Shown: positions 47,720 through 59,036 of the stretch, piece after piece
How positions within the stretch are numbered: position 1 is the stretch's first letter
Layout: the number at the start of each line of letters is the position of its first letter
NCBI RefSeq assembly: GCF_019320115.1
Contig: NC_089598.1
Coordinates: forward strand, 87,249,560 to 87,313,559
Direction of reading: 5' to 3'
Source: Miscanthus floridulus
Lineage: Eukaryota; Streptophyta; Magnoliopsida; Poales; Poaceae
Length of the DNA stretch: 64,000 nucleotides
Translations under genes and position numbers: made by a program
Notes under the pieces: generated by a model
What the model was told of the DNA's origin: nothing
Seen by the model: only the letters and a program-made list of their open reading frames with translations
Databases searched by the model: none

Positions 47720-48695
47720 CAGGCCCGAGGAGGCCCTGCTGGCGCCCAGACTGGGCGTTGGGGCCACCAGACCCGCCAAAGCTACTATGGCGGCGTTGTC
47801 CAGGAGGGGTGACCCGCTCACCAAGAGCCACGCGTTCGCCAGTCCAGGGGTTAAAGCCCCAGGGTAGGCGCCGGTTGGGGTTGCGGCCGCCAGAGGTGGA
47901 GGGCTGCTGGCCGCCCTTCTTGCTGTTGGGGTGCCGGTTGTCCTGCTGCTGCTACTGCTGGCCACCAGCAGGAAAGGAGGCAGCAGTGAAGAGCGCCAAG
48001 GCAGCACGTACCTTCTCGTCATTCTGTAGCCGCAGTTCCTTGAGGAGAAGCTGATGGCGAGCGGAGGAGAAGGTGAGGGGCTGTTGCCCGGCGATGTTGT
48101 CGGCGATCGTAGAGTAGACCTCGTTGAGGCCGCGCAGAAGGTTGAGGACGAGGGTGCTCTCGAGGACGGTCTAGCCAACGTCACGCAGTTCGTTGGCCTT
48201 CGCCTTCATGCGGACGCAGTAGTCGTCGATGGAGGAATCCCCTTGAATCATCGAGTGGAACTCGTGATTGAGGAAGATGGCACGAGGAGCTTTGTTCGCC
48301 TGGAACACGTCGTCGATGGCCTGCCACAGTGCGCATGCCGTCTGCTGAGTGTTGGTCATGGCGAGGTTGAGGATTGAGTCGGAGGCGGTGTTGTACATCC
48401 ATCCGCGGACGCAGAAGTCAGCCTACTGCCATGCTTCGTCGGTGGGGCGCACAGGGGAGGCGGTGTCGAGGTGTTGCAGCAGGCCAAACTTCCCGCACAT
48501 GGCGCGGAAAGCCATCGACCACTTGGTGAAGTTGGAGGGCTTCAACTCGAGGACCATGGGGACGTGCAGCTTGACATTGATAGTGGTGAAGGGGCAGATG
48601 GTCGGGGCAGAAGTAGCCCCTAGGGTGCCGCTGGTGGCAGAGGTGAGGTCTGAGGCAGTTCCCACGGGAAGAGAAGGAGGAGAGGCGGCGTGGGA
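47720..48695 (-). pseudogene. Element D gag (broken)
   Basis: UBN2-type gag: LKPSNFTKWSMAFRAMCGKF, then ALWQAIDDVFQANKAPRAIF and DDYCVRMKAKANELRDVG. The tail is Gln-rich. There are three in-frame TAG stops, at 48423-48425, 48171-48173 and 47952-47954, and a frame change before pol near 47740. No clear ATG is visible at the start. Confidence 0.75.
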
Positions 48696-48721
48696 GGTGG
48701 GAAATCAGATCAAGGCCCGGT

Positions 48722-48733
48722 GCTCTGATACCA
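48722..48733 (-). other. Primer-binding site of element D
   Basis: Sense TGGTATCAGAGC, directly abutting the 5' LTR. Confidence 0.9.
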
Positions 48734-48939
48734 TGTAAAAGAATAGAGTTTGGGGCAATTGGCCACACCTCAATGTGAGGGGGCGCCTTCTATTATATGG
48801 CCGGCTGGCCTTGCTTTACAAGGCAGGGGGTAATCTCCCTTATTTACATCTGCTAACTATAGCAACTGATCCCTGATTTACAGCTGCTAATTATGGTTGT
48901 GATATCCATAATTAGCAGGGGATATTCTATTTCCTAACA
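48734..48939 (-). repeat. Element D 5' LTR
   Basis: 206 bp, three differences from 41276-41481. Confidence 0.9.
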
Positions 48940-48944
48940 GTGTG

Positions 48945-49780
48945 TAACAAGGAATAATGCGCCCCCGTTCATACTTATCTATGGTGGTTTTTCTCCAGTG
49001 CGCCAAATACTATATGAAGCTATCAAAATCTTGAAACCCAGCCTTAAGAGATATAAATGCATAGTCAGGCCCACAGTAACCATTTTATGAATAGATCACA
49101 AGCAACATCTTATGAATAAAGTAATTAGTTCATGATTTAGATTAGAGACTAAATAAAGAGTATGTAGGAGAAAACTACCTTTGCCCAAGTCTTGTAGACA
49201 AAAAATACGACATATGTTTACTGCCTGATCCAGTTAGGAACTTATAACCCAGAAACTACCACTGTATTTACGTTACAACCAGCGAGTCAATCCAGCAGGG
49301 CTTGCAATTCTTATCTGTCAAATGAACTTGAGTTTCAGACGATATTATCACTCATATATGTAAATAAAAAGGATAAAGGGAATTTTTAGGCAGCCTTACC
49401 CTTGCTTATTTTTGTGATGAGGCTGATTTGAACCCAGGACTCATATATATTTTGTGACGAGGCTAATTTGAACCCAGGACTCATATATTTATATGCAGGA
49501 GAGAAACACAAATTTATCAAAATGAAAGGCACAGGATCTATTGCTTCAACATTATTTTTTGCATAAGTAGCTTGGTTTCTTGATGGTTTGATATCATGAA
49601 AAAGAGGGTAAAATCTTGGTAAGCAAAGTACCATGATAATAATCAAAAGTGCAGAAAGGAAATTACATCCCACTACAGATAAATGCACAAGAACATTTCT
49701 TTTTTGTTTCTTTGAGAGAAACATGAGTTAATACTATCAATTAATCATGGTAATGTGCTTCCGTCCATCAAATTTTCAGA
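48945..49780. other. Spacer between elements D and E
   Basis: AT-rich host DNA with no recognisable gene. It includes two tandem copies of a 40-bp unit (49411-49450 and 49451-49490) containing GAGGCTGATTTGAACCCAGG, with a few substitutions between the copies. Confidence 0.6.
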
Positions 49781-49785
49781 ACTTC

Positions 49786-50019
49786 TGTTGGAGGTAACAG
49801 AGAAATAATCAGCCAGGGCTACTCTCCCAGGCGACTGCATTGCAATATATAGAGGATAAGTACTGCATTGATTACATACAGCTCACTAGAGCTTTAACTA
49901 GACAGAATAGCTGCCTGGGTACCCGCACAACTCTTGAGCTACCCAAGGACTTAATGACATAGATTAACTAAAAACTTAAATACACTAAATGTGCCTGGGA
50001 AGCAGGGCTTACAGCTACA
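49786..50019 (-). repeat. Element E 3' LTR
   Basis: 234 bp, TGTTGGAGG to CAGCTACA on the + strand, next to the polypurine tract. Confidence 0.9.
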
Positions 50020-50040
50020 GTTCTCCCCCTAAGACCTGCT

Positions 50041-53000
50041 TCAACCCTTCTTGATCTGCTTGATGCCAATTCTGCTTCTCATATCTTCAAGCTTGGCCTT
50101 GTCCAAAGCCTTAGTGAGAATGTCTGCCAATTGATCAGCTGTAGGGATGTACTCAGTCCTGATGCTGCCTTCTTCAATACAATCCCTGATAAAATGTTGC
50201 TTAACTCTGATATGTTTGCTCCTGTCATGGAAGACAGGGTTCTTAGCAAGTGCAATTGCAGACTTGTTGTCAACCCTCAGTTCCACAGTCTCCACCTTTC
50301 TTCCCAACAAATCAGCCAACAATCTTAACAGCCACAGGGCTTGTGTTGCTGCTGAAGTCATAGCCACATATTCAGCCTCACAACTAGACAAAGCCACCAC
50401 CCTCTGCTTGATAGATTGCCAGCTGACCAAGCTGTTGCCAAAAAAGAACAGACAACCTGTTGTGCTTTTGCTAGAGTCAATATCACCGGCTAGGTCTGAA
50501 TCACAGTAGCCCACAAACCTAGCAGAATTTGGGGCTCTTTTGAACTGCAGACCATAGTCCAATGTTCCAGCCAAGTACCTCAGCACCCTCTTGACTGCTT
50601 GCTGGTGCTCAGTGGTTGGTTTCTCCAAGAATCTGCTCACATAGCCCACTGAGAAAGCCAAATCAGGCCTGGTATGAACCAGGTATCTCAAGCTTCCAAC
50701 CAGCCTCCTATACTGAGTTGGATCCACCTCCTTGGCAGTGCTATGCTTGCTGAGCTTCAGGCGCTCTTCCATTGGTGTAGCTGCTGGATTGCAATCAGAC
50801 ATGCCTCCCAGTTCTAGGATTTTCTTGGCATAGTGAGTCTGCCTCATGGTGGTCCCATTCTTGTCTTGCTGCACTTCAATGCCAAGGTAGAAACTGAGCA
50901 AACCCAAGTCACTCATCTCAAAGGTGGATTTCATCCTTTCCTTGAAAGCCTTTACTTCATCTTTGACTGCTCCAGTGATGATCAGATCATCAACATAGAC
51001 CCCAACCAGCAACACTGAGCCCTCTGAACCTTTCCTGTAAATTGCTGCTTCATGTTTGCTCTGTTTGAACCCCATTTCCTTCAGAGTAGAGTCCAACTTA
51101 GCGTTCCACGCCCTGGGTGCCTGCTTCAGCCCATACAAAGCTTTGTGCAGGCGATATACCTTGCTTTTTTCCCCAGGAATAGCAAACCCAGGTGGCTGCT
51201 GGACATATACTTCTTCCTTGAGCTCTCCATTTAGAAAAGCTGACTTGACATCCATATGATGAACAGTCCATCCTTCCTAGGCAGCTAGAGCAAGCAGCAG
51301 TCTCACTGATTCTATGCGCGCAACAGGAGCAAACACATCCTCATAATCAACACCCTCTTGTTGCACAAACCCACGAGCAACAAGCCGAGCCTTGTGCTTG
51401 ATCACATCTCCTTTCTCATCTTTCTTCAGCTTGTAGACCCATTTTAGAGAAATTGGCCGATGGCCAGCTCGGGGAGACACAAGCTCCCAGGTGCCATTGC
51501 GCTCAACAGCGCGCAGCTCCTCTTTCATTGCTGCCTGCCATGCAGGATCATCTTTTGCCTCTACATAAGAAATGGGTTCCCCAGAGTGGGTGAGGTGGAG
51601 CTCTGCGAACAAGCGCTGCGCCGGCGACGGAACTTCCTGTTCCCCGCCCAATATGCCATCTATGGTACGATAGCGCAGCTGCTCGTCGTTGTGATAAGTG
51701 TCCAGCCGTTCCTCATCATCTTCCAAGGGAGTCACGTGCTCCACTTGTGGGCTGGCTGGAGCTGGTGGTGGTGAAGGCGTTCTGGATGTCTCAGACACCT
51801 CTTCTCCTGCATCAAGCACCGATTCTACTGCTGGGAAAGCTTCAGGTGAGGCAGAATGGGGCTGAGGAGATGAGTGTGACTGCACTGAACCTCCAGCTCC
51901 AGGGACTTCTTCCTCCCAAGGAAATTCCACCACAAAATCACTACCAGCTGCCCCAGACGTACCTGCTGCTGGTGATGTCCAATCCCAACCTCTTCCTTCA
52001 TCAAAAACCACATCTCGGCTGACACGTACACGCTGAGATGCTGGATCAAAAACTCGATAGGCTTTGGCTCCTTCAGCATAGCCAATAAATACTCCAGCTT
52101 CACCACGATCATCAAGTTTCCTGAGCTGAGACAAACGGCGAGTATATGCCACACAACCAAACACCTTCAGATGGCCAACAGTGGGTGCTCGGCCATGCCG
52201 TGCTTCATAGGGAGTGACATCACCTAGAGCCTTGGTTGGTGACCGATTCAGAATATGCACAGCAGTCATCACTGCCTCCCCCCAAAACTTGGCTGGCATC
52301 TAGCGCTGCTTGAGTAAGGCACGTGCCATGGCCACCACGGTTTGATTTCTACGCTCCACCACGCCATTCTGCTGTGGTGAATGAGGAGCACTGTAATGCC
52401 TTTTGACTCCTTCATTGGCACAATAAGCAGCAAATTCTACAATAGTAAACTCTCCTCCATTATCTGTGCGCAGAACTTTTAGTTTACGCCCACTCTCCAC
52501 CTCTGCAGCAGCCTTCACCTTCTTGATAGCATCTGCTGCAGCATCCTTAGATGACAGCAGCACTGCCCACATGAATCGTGTGGCATCATCTACAAGCAGC
52601 AGAATATAGCGATTACCTGCCGAAGTTGCTGGTGTAACTGGCCCACAGAGATCACCATGCACCAATTCAAGGTGATCCTGAGCACGATATGTTGCTGCAG
52701 CAGGAAATGATCGCCTCCTCTATTTGGTGGTGACACAAGTGTCACACACTTGCTCAACATGATCGATCTTTGGCATCCCTCTTGCCATTTCCTCCTTGCC
52801 AAGCCTCCGCAGGGCCTCAAAATTCAGATGCCCAAAATGCTCATGCCATTGCCACGCCTCCTCATCCCTGCGCGCAGCAAGACACACTGGCTGTGCTGTC
52901 TTCATATGCAGTACATACAGCCGGTTCGCGCCACGCCTCACCTTGGCCAGTAGGCGACCGCTGCTGCGTTCCCAAATCCGCAGTACTCCATCATCAATCA

Positions 53001-54753
53001 CCACCTTTGAGCCATTCTCATCAAGTTGACCAAGGCTCATGATCGAATTCTTCAACGCCGGAATGAAATAAACTCCATGAAGAACACGATGCTCACCAGT
53101 CTTTGCTTCAAAAACAATTGAGCCAACGCCCTTGATTTCCACCTTGGACGTGTCCCCGAACCGAACCGTGCCTCGAACGTCCGTATTCAGGTCTGAAAAC
53201 AGGTCACGCCGCCCAGTCATGTGGTGTGTTGCGCCTGAATCAAGGTACCAGCCGCCAGCCATCTCTTCATCATCTGCTCCCAGATAGGCACGCGCACGTG
53301 GCTCAAAGAACTCAACGCGCTGCGCTGTATAGTTGAGCTCCGGCGTGCTCTGTTCCATCTCAATGAAGCCGTGAGACAGAAACAGAGCTGCATCTTCCTC
53401 ACACTCAGCAAACTGGGCACGCCCTTCATGTCCTCCTTGCTGCCCAGCTTGGTTACCGCCGCCACGGCCTCCTCCACGGTTTCCGCCGCCGCGTTCACCA
53501 CGATTTCCTCCCCCGCCGCCGCGCTCTGTTCCATCACGGTGCGGCTGGGGACATTCACGCGCCCAATGCCCTTCCTGATGGCAGTTGAGGCACGTGTTGG
53601 GGCCAACACGGCCGGCGCCATTGCCTTCTCCACGTCTGCCGCCACGGCCAGCACCTCTGCCCCGTCTGCGTCCACCTCCGCGGCTGCGTCCTCCGCCACC
53701 GCCGCGCTGGTTCTTGAAACCAGAACCGCCAGCTTCTTCTGCGCCTTTCTTCTCCTTCCTCAAACGCGCACGCCACTGCTCCTCAGTGTACAGCAGCTTG
53801 CCGTTGATGGACACCGGCTCTGTCACAGCTTGCGCTTCACGGTCATCCACCGCCTTGAGCCTTCCTGTCACCTCTTCAAGCGTGAGCGCCTCGAAGTCGA
53901 GGAACTGCTCAATGGCGACGACGATCTGCGCGTACTTGGTCGGCACCGTGCGCAGAAACTTTTCCACGACACGCGCCTCATCGATGTCCCTGTCTCCATG
54001 AAGCACCAGCTGCTGGTGCAGAGTTGACAGCCGCAGGGCAAAATCCTCCACCGGCTCGCCAGGCTTGACGTCAATGTTCTCCCACTCCCGACGCAGTCGC
54101 TGCAACGTCGCTCGGCGGACCCTGTCCACACCGATACGAGTCGCAGCGATGGCATCCCATGCCTCTTTTGGCGTCGCCTTGTCGAGGAGCGGGAGCCCCA
54201 ACTCCTTGGGCACAGCAGCGACGATCACCTCCAGAGCTCGCCTGTCGTCGCGAATCTGCACTGGGCCTCCTTCGACAGCTTCCCAGAGGTCGCGCACCTG
54301 CATCCTGAGCTTCATCGTCTGGCTCCACTCATAATAATTTGTCTTGTCCAGCATTGGCCATGATGTGCCGCTGCCGGAATCGCGGTAGACCACCCTGCCT
54401 TGCGGCGACTCATAGCGACCGCCGCCACGACGCCTTCGGTCACGCAGTGGTGACTACGAACGGCGCCTGTCCCGCGGCGGAGTCCGCGGCCGCCGGTTCC
54501 TCCGGTCCTCCTCTTCTTCTTCCTCCTCCTCCTCCTCATCTCCCTTCTCTGCTGCTATCTCCGCCCGCAGCTCCTGCGCTGTCCTGGCCGCCGCCTCCGC
54601 GGCTGCTGCAGCCTGCTGTGCCGCGTCGATAGCCAGCGCCGCCGCCTCCTCTGCTGCCTTCAGGCGCGCAGCCCTGCCAGAGGGGTCGCCCAGCTCGCCC
54701 TCAGTGGCTCCCTTGGTCTTCCTAGCCCGGCGCTCAGAGGAGGTTGACGTCAT
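50041..54753 (-). pseudogene. Element E gag-pol, one frame with four TAG stops
   Basis: It starts MTSTSSERRARKTKG at 54753, with an Ala/Glu-rich N-terminus. Then comes UBN2-type gag (WPMLDKTNYYEWS), an RG-rich linker, a zinc knuckle CLNCHQEGHWAREC near 53575, protease WYLDSGATHHMTG near 53230, and the integrase with HEHFGHLNFEAL...CDTC, VHGDLCGP, LRTDNGGEF and PQQNGVVERRN. RT carries MDVKSAFLNG and YVDDLIITG. RNase H carries SDLAGD, SSCEAEYVAM and VDNKSAIALAKNP. All parts share one frame. The breaks are TAG at 54456-54454, 52722-52720, 52302-52300 and 51279-51277. No frameshift was found. This is the most intact retroelement in the window. It ends at 50041. Confidence 0.9.
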
Positions 54754-54790
54754 GGAGAAGATGAGAAGGTGAGAAGGTGTCTAACCTACT

Positions 54791-54801
54791 CTCTGATACC
54801 A
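54791..54801 (-). other. Primer-binding site of element E
   Basis: Sense TGGTATCAGAG, two bases from the 5' LTR. Confidence 0.85.
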
Positions 54802-54803
54802 AT

Positions 54804-55037
54804 TGTTGGAGGTAACAGAGAAATAATCAGTCAGGGCTACTCTCCCAGGCGACTGCATTGCAATATATAGAGGATAAGTACTGCATTGATTACATACAGC
54901 TCACTAGAGCTTTAACTAGACAGAATAGCTGCCTGGGTACCCGCACAACTCTTGAGCTACCTAAGGACTTAATGACATAGATTAACTAAAAACTTAAATA
55001 CACTAAATGTGCCTGGGAAACAGGGCTTACAGCTACA
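54804..55037 (-). repeat. Element E 5' LTR
   Basis: 234 bp. An apparently identical copy stands at 62177-62410. Confidence 0.9.
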
Positions 55038-55042
55038 ACTTC

Positions 55043-55645
55043 TAGAAACACTGATACAATTAAAGTTGCCACTGAAGAGATTAGCCCCAGCCATGGACTT
55101 GGCATGTAATTGGACCGTTTTCTTCCAATTAATGCAACAAGACACATTTCACCTAAGCGTTCAAGAAAAGAAAAAAAATCAAAGTAGCCACCTAAACCAC
55201 CTAGACAAACAATGCCTAGCACCTAATGCTAATGGCCATCTAGTCTACCTAGGCAGTGCTTAGCACCACCCATGGTTCACCTTCACCTAGTGCCAAGCAC
55301 ATTTTAGATTTTTTTTCTTCTCGGACGACACAGGAGACCTGCGTGTAATTTCATTAAGAAGAGAGAATAAGTTACAGGGGAGAGACCAGAGAGACCACTT
55401 CCTCACACGCACGCACGCACAGACACACAAGTCTGAACCATTCACTGAAAAGGAGCAACTTCAAATTGTAGGCTAATTTCTATTTGAAATAGTCCACAAG
55501 CATACCACTCAAGCTGTGTCTACAAAATATACTATGATTGTATAACCATGTTTAGATTTACAACTACTGAACATACTATCATGTGAGTCAGTACTCAGTA
55601 CAAAGCCTTCAACTATTAGAAAATCGCAGGTACCATATCATTGAG
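55043..55645 (-). other. 3' flank of the maturase gene
   Basis: AT-rich, with no coding frame. Probably holds the 3' UTR. Element E begins about 600 bp after the stop. CACGCACGCACGCAC-type short repeats lie near 55405-55425. Confidence 0.5.
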
Positions 55646-58187
55646 TCATCTAATCAGGGAACCAAAATCAACTGATTGAAGGGAGATGTGTCCCAGATAT
55701 ATATCTTTAATATGCTGGGTGCACAATCCAATTCGTTTACCATCCAAAATCCCATCGATTGATGACGAGAAACCTGTCCTCCATCCAGGGAAACGTTGTT
55801 TCTCCTTCACATGAAGCACATACATACTTGGTGATGCAGATTGGCAGCCCATAACAAAGCAGTTGAATTGTCGAGTAGGGACTCTAACTCTTGACAGTGT
55901 TAGCACAACTAAACCGCTTCCAGAAATGCTATACGCCAAAGCTTCATCAGTAGAAGCCACAGAATAACTAGATTCTAAAGGCTTAATTATTGCCTCAAAA
56001 TCCTCCACCATTGGAATGCCATGATCATCAAGTTCAAACCGCTTTTCTGTAAGTTTTTCATACATCCTATACTTCGCAGATAGTGTCCTGATGCAGGATT
56101 TTCTGACACATTCCACAAACATAAGCTGAAGTTCTTTAAAATTGTCAACTTCAGAAAACCATATTATCCAACGATGAACTATTCCTGCAAACCAACTTAC
56201 TATTAACTCATCATCTTGCAAGACAAGGGCTGAAACATGCCTAGGGAAACCTTCGAGATTAATTATACCATAGCGATGAAGGCACTTCTGAATATAGCTA
56301 AGAGGTGCATGAATTTTAACAACACTGCCATCAGTGCAGGTACTAGTTGATTCCTCACTCTTCAAATTGGACAATAATGCTTCCGTTGCAGCAGTCTCTG
56401 ATGAAATGTAATCTTTAGCTTGCTTCTGAAAGTTGTAGAATGCATCCCTAAGTTCTTGCGTCAGTGCCGGTTCAGCAATGTATTTTGATAAGAGAATATC
56501 CTCATTTAGCTCATTTTTGGCATTGACATCCTGCATCCATACCTTTAGCAAAGTTTTGAACCAGTGATCTGTCTTCATTCCCTCTTTCCTAAATTGTGCA
56601 ATGTGATCCAGCAAAGGGGTGCTAAGGCCAAGCGACTTGATCTCACTCTCTTTTATTCTTCTCAAGCCATATGCCAACCACTTCTTTCCTATTCTAAGAT
56701 TCATAGTGTCCCAAATCTCTTGCTTCTGAGAAGCAAACAAACGAATCTTCTCCTTCAGCTTATGCACAGCTTTCAGTTTAGCATTTTCCTTCGTTTCTAC
56801 TCTGACCACAAAACCAGCAAACTGTAAGCCCCGTGGGTTCCTTTTGATTGGCACAAGATGAATTTTATCGTCAACTTCCAAGTAAAGTGATTTGTTTAAG
56901 TAAGCAACCATTTCAGATTTCATATCTTCCGCGACATCTCTGGATCCAGAAACTGCGACAAAAATCTCATCCATATATCTACAAGCATATAGCTTTATCT
57001 TTGTCTGGCAATCTGTTTGATCTTCACTGTTTTCACCCCTGCCCTTCAGTTGACTCCGAAACCAGCACCGCAAATTTGACCCACGGTCTTCTGAAACATT
57101 TGTTGCCTCTAAACCAAGGCCTTCATGTTTCAAGCAAATCCTGAATACCTCATGGTCAAAACTGTCAAGATATATGTTCATCAGGATTGGTGCAAGTACT
57201 CCTTCTTGAGGCAGCCCATGACCCTTGGGGTACACACCAAATACCAAATTGATCACCTTGGCATCAAACATATTTTGCATGAATGCAACTAACAGTGTGT
57301 CATCGATCTTCTCCTGTATTAGCGAAATAAGCTTAGAGGTCACATTGCTATCAACCTCCTTGTGCAACGGGACAGTAAAGCACCAATCTGGAACCCCGAT
57401 TTCATCAGATATGAACCTGAGAGCTGAGTGATATCCTCGCCCACTGCGACAGCCATGTGATATCTTTGAGAAATGAGGCCTGTAGACAACCTCAAGCACC
57501 ACCCTTATCGCTTCCTGAACCACTTTCAACTTCAGCCTAGGAAGAACAAGGTGTCCTCCTCGTTTTCTCTTCGCCACCACCGAGAAAGTGTTTGCTCGGA
57601 CATCAAACGCCCCGCTCCTCAGCTCCTCTGCCAGCGTGACAAAGCAGACATCATCCTTTGCGGACGCTAGGTCAACGTTCGAATTCAGACGCACAATGTC
57701 GTACGCATCCTCCAGCGTCGCAGCATTCGCCACCACCTTATCCATGAGGCCGTAGAACTTGCCGTTGAGGTACTGCTCCTTGATCCTCTTCTTGATGCGG
57801 AGCTCCACCAGTCGCTTCCGCTCCATCCGCGTGAGGGGCTTCCTCTGCCTCTGGACGGCCACGGCCGACTCCTCGGCGAGAGAAGCCAGGCTCTTCGCCA
57901 GAGACACCGGCGGCGGTTCGACGGCTTGCTCCGCCGCGTCCTCAACTCCATCGACCGAGGAGTGATGCGATCTGTACCGCCGGAAGCACGCGGCATAGTC
58001 TCCTGGATCCAGGAACAAACGGGAAAAAACACAGAGGCGTCAGCACTCCGCAGCGTTTCGACGCCGGGGCCCGGGGGCGGAGTTGGTATGAGGGAGAAAT
58101 GGAGGCACCTTGCCGTTGAGGCCGCTGCGTGCATCGCCTGGAGAGCGCCCGGAGCAGGCGGCCGCGACCGGACCCCAAGAAGGACAT
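55646..58187 (-). CDS. Nuclear-encoded mitochondrial group II intron maturase (nMAT type), two exons
   Basis: Exon 1 is 58187-58109 and exon 2 is 58002-55646. The donor CAAG|GTGCCT and acceptor GGATCCAG|GAGACT keep frame and give 811 residues. Exon 1 encodes MSFLGSGRGRLLRALSRRC, Arg/Leu/Ser-rich without acids, a good mitochondrial presequence. The RT-derived domain shows ISHGCRSGRGYHSAL (about 207-221), GLPQEGVLAPILMNIYLD (about 289-306) and a catalytic box changed to YMDE (about 369-372), where active RTs have YADD. A maturase X-like region follows (about 440-560). The C-terminal region has IPMVEDFEAIIKP and paired Cys/His (CFVMGCQ...H...GLCTQH). Family members splice mitochondrial group II introns, mainly in complex I genes. 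Length and C-terminal extension favour the nMAT3/nMAT4 class, tentatively nMAT4. The frame is intact. It converges on the peptide locus. Confidence 0.85.
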
Positions 58188-59036
58188 GGCGTCAGGCGTC
58201 CTGGCCCTGGTCTAGTGGGGTATTCCGTCGAACAGGTGGTGTGCGCGGCGCCGCAGTGGAGACGACGGCGCTGTCGGCATTGTTATCCGCAGGGATGAAT
58301 CGGCCGCGCGGGCCTCGCCGCCTCGGCCCGTTTATCAAGCTGGTGGGGCCTAACCCTCTAGGACCCTTCTGTAGCAATCAGGGACCACAACGCCAGAAGA
58401 CCTACGAGGCCGCGGCCCACGAATCACCACGGTGGGTGTTCACGCTGTGTTATGGGCCCCACTCAATTTTTTTCCCGAGTCAGCGACGTCAACAAAAGTA
58501 AAACCTAAAATCTTGTAACCATAGTCTGATTACAAAATTAATTAATTAATTACAATCAAAATTTTAAACAATAATGCTTGGCTACGTGCGTTCCATTCGG
58601 ATATGGCTCATCATCATCCACTCATCCGCTGTCTTAAAAAGAATATATCCACTGCGCTTATTCGCTCATCCGTTCGTCTCGGCGTGACTGTGTGGACGCA
58701 CATCCGCCCGCTCCACTCCACCCTGTCGTGCGCTCGTCGGCTGCCGTGCCGTGCCCTTCACCCAACCGCCCCGCGTCCCATCGCCGGGCGCATGTGCGCC
58801 TTGTCCCAGTCATCTGCGCCACTTGCTCCCTCGCCGTTCGTCCGTCCCCATCGTTGTTGCGCGCTGCTGACCCCGCCATGGCCGCTGGGGCGCATGTGTT
58901 GTGGCGCCTCAGGTCTTCCCTAGTCGAGCCAAAGGCACCCACGAGCGCGGCTAGTGCTGGTGGTGCTCACGCACCACAGCTCGCCGCCGGCTCCCACCCC
59001 GAGGCTAGAATCGACCGGCCCTGACCATCCCCGCCG
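58188..59036. other. Maturase upstream region
   Basis: The first about 300 bp upstream of the start are GC-rich and should hold the promoter; no clear TATA box. From 58690 to 59030 there is another GC-rich block with low-complexity open frames and no recognisable domain. Confidence 0.4.

Larger units (their letters stand above)
41476..47760 (-). pseudogene. Element D pol (split by hAT; RNase H deletion)
   Basis: Protease WVIDSGASTHMT lies near 47590. The integrase shows WHQRLGH...[23 protein letters not shown] and [11 protein letters not shown] reaches DVKNAFLHG near 45560, is cut by the hAT element, and continues with YVDDIVLTAS near 42310. RNase H keeps SDADWAGCPDSR and CDN.SAIYMTANP, but a deletion of roughly 40 codons between them removes the AEAEY block and shifts the frame. 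A frameshift also lies in an A-run near 46930. One in-frame TAG is at 45523-45525. Final stop at 41476. Confidence 0.85.
41276..48939 (-). mobile_element. Element D: Copia LTR retrotransposon with 206-bp LTRs
   Basis: A perfect target duplication GTGTG flanks it (41271-41275 and 48940-48944). The LTRs are 41276-41481 and 48734-48939, differing at three positions by eye, so it is a recent insertion. The primer site, sense TGGTATCAGAGC at 48733-48722, abuts the 5' LTR. Gag-pol is antisense. The body is split by a hAT transposon at 42423-45413. Pol resembles the Ale/Retrofit (Hopscotch-like) Copia group; lineage is inferred from memory of motifs. It lies 100 bp downstream of the last stop of the peptide locus, probably in its 3' UTR. 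Confidence 0.9.
49786..55037 (-). mobile_element. Element E: Copia LTR retrotransposon with 234-bp LTRs
   Basis: The target duplication is ACTTC (49781-49785 and 55038-55042). The LTRs 49786-50019 and 54804-55037 differ at three positions by eye, so its age is similar to element D. The primer site is 54801-54791 (-). The polypurine tract, sense TTAGGGGGAGAAC, is at 50032-50020. Gag-pol is one frame interrupted only by four TAG codons. The left-hand (5' gag) part of the element is present again at 60525-62410. Confidence 0.9.

Noticed and set aside
53371..54027. Long plus-strand frames antisense to element E gag (also at 60744-61400)
   Set aside because: Mirror frames of the RG-rich and Ala-rich gag coding; no independent support.
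55646..58187. Maturase as a recent mitochondrial DNA insertion
   Set aside because: It has a spliceosomal-type intron, an N-terminal targeting sequence and the length of nuclear nMAT genes, so it is a resident nuclear gene.
57926..58501. 191-codon plus-strand frame over the maturase start
   Set aside because: Antisense shadow of GC-rich exon 1 and promoter, with no domain.
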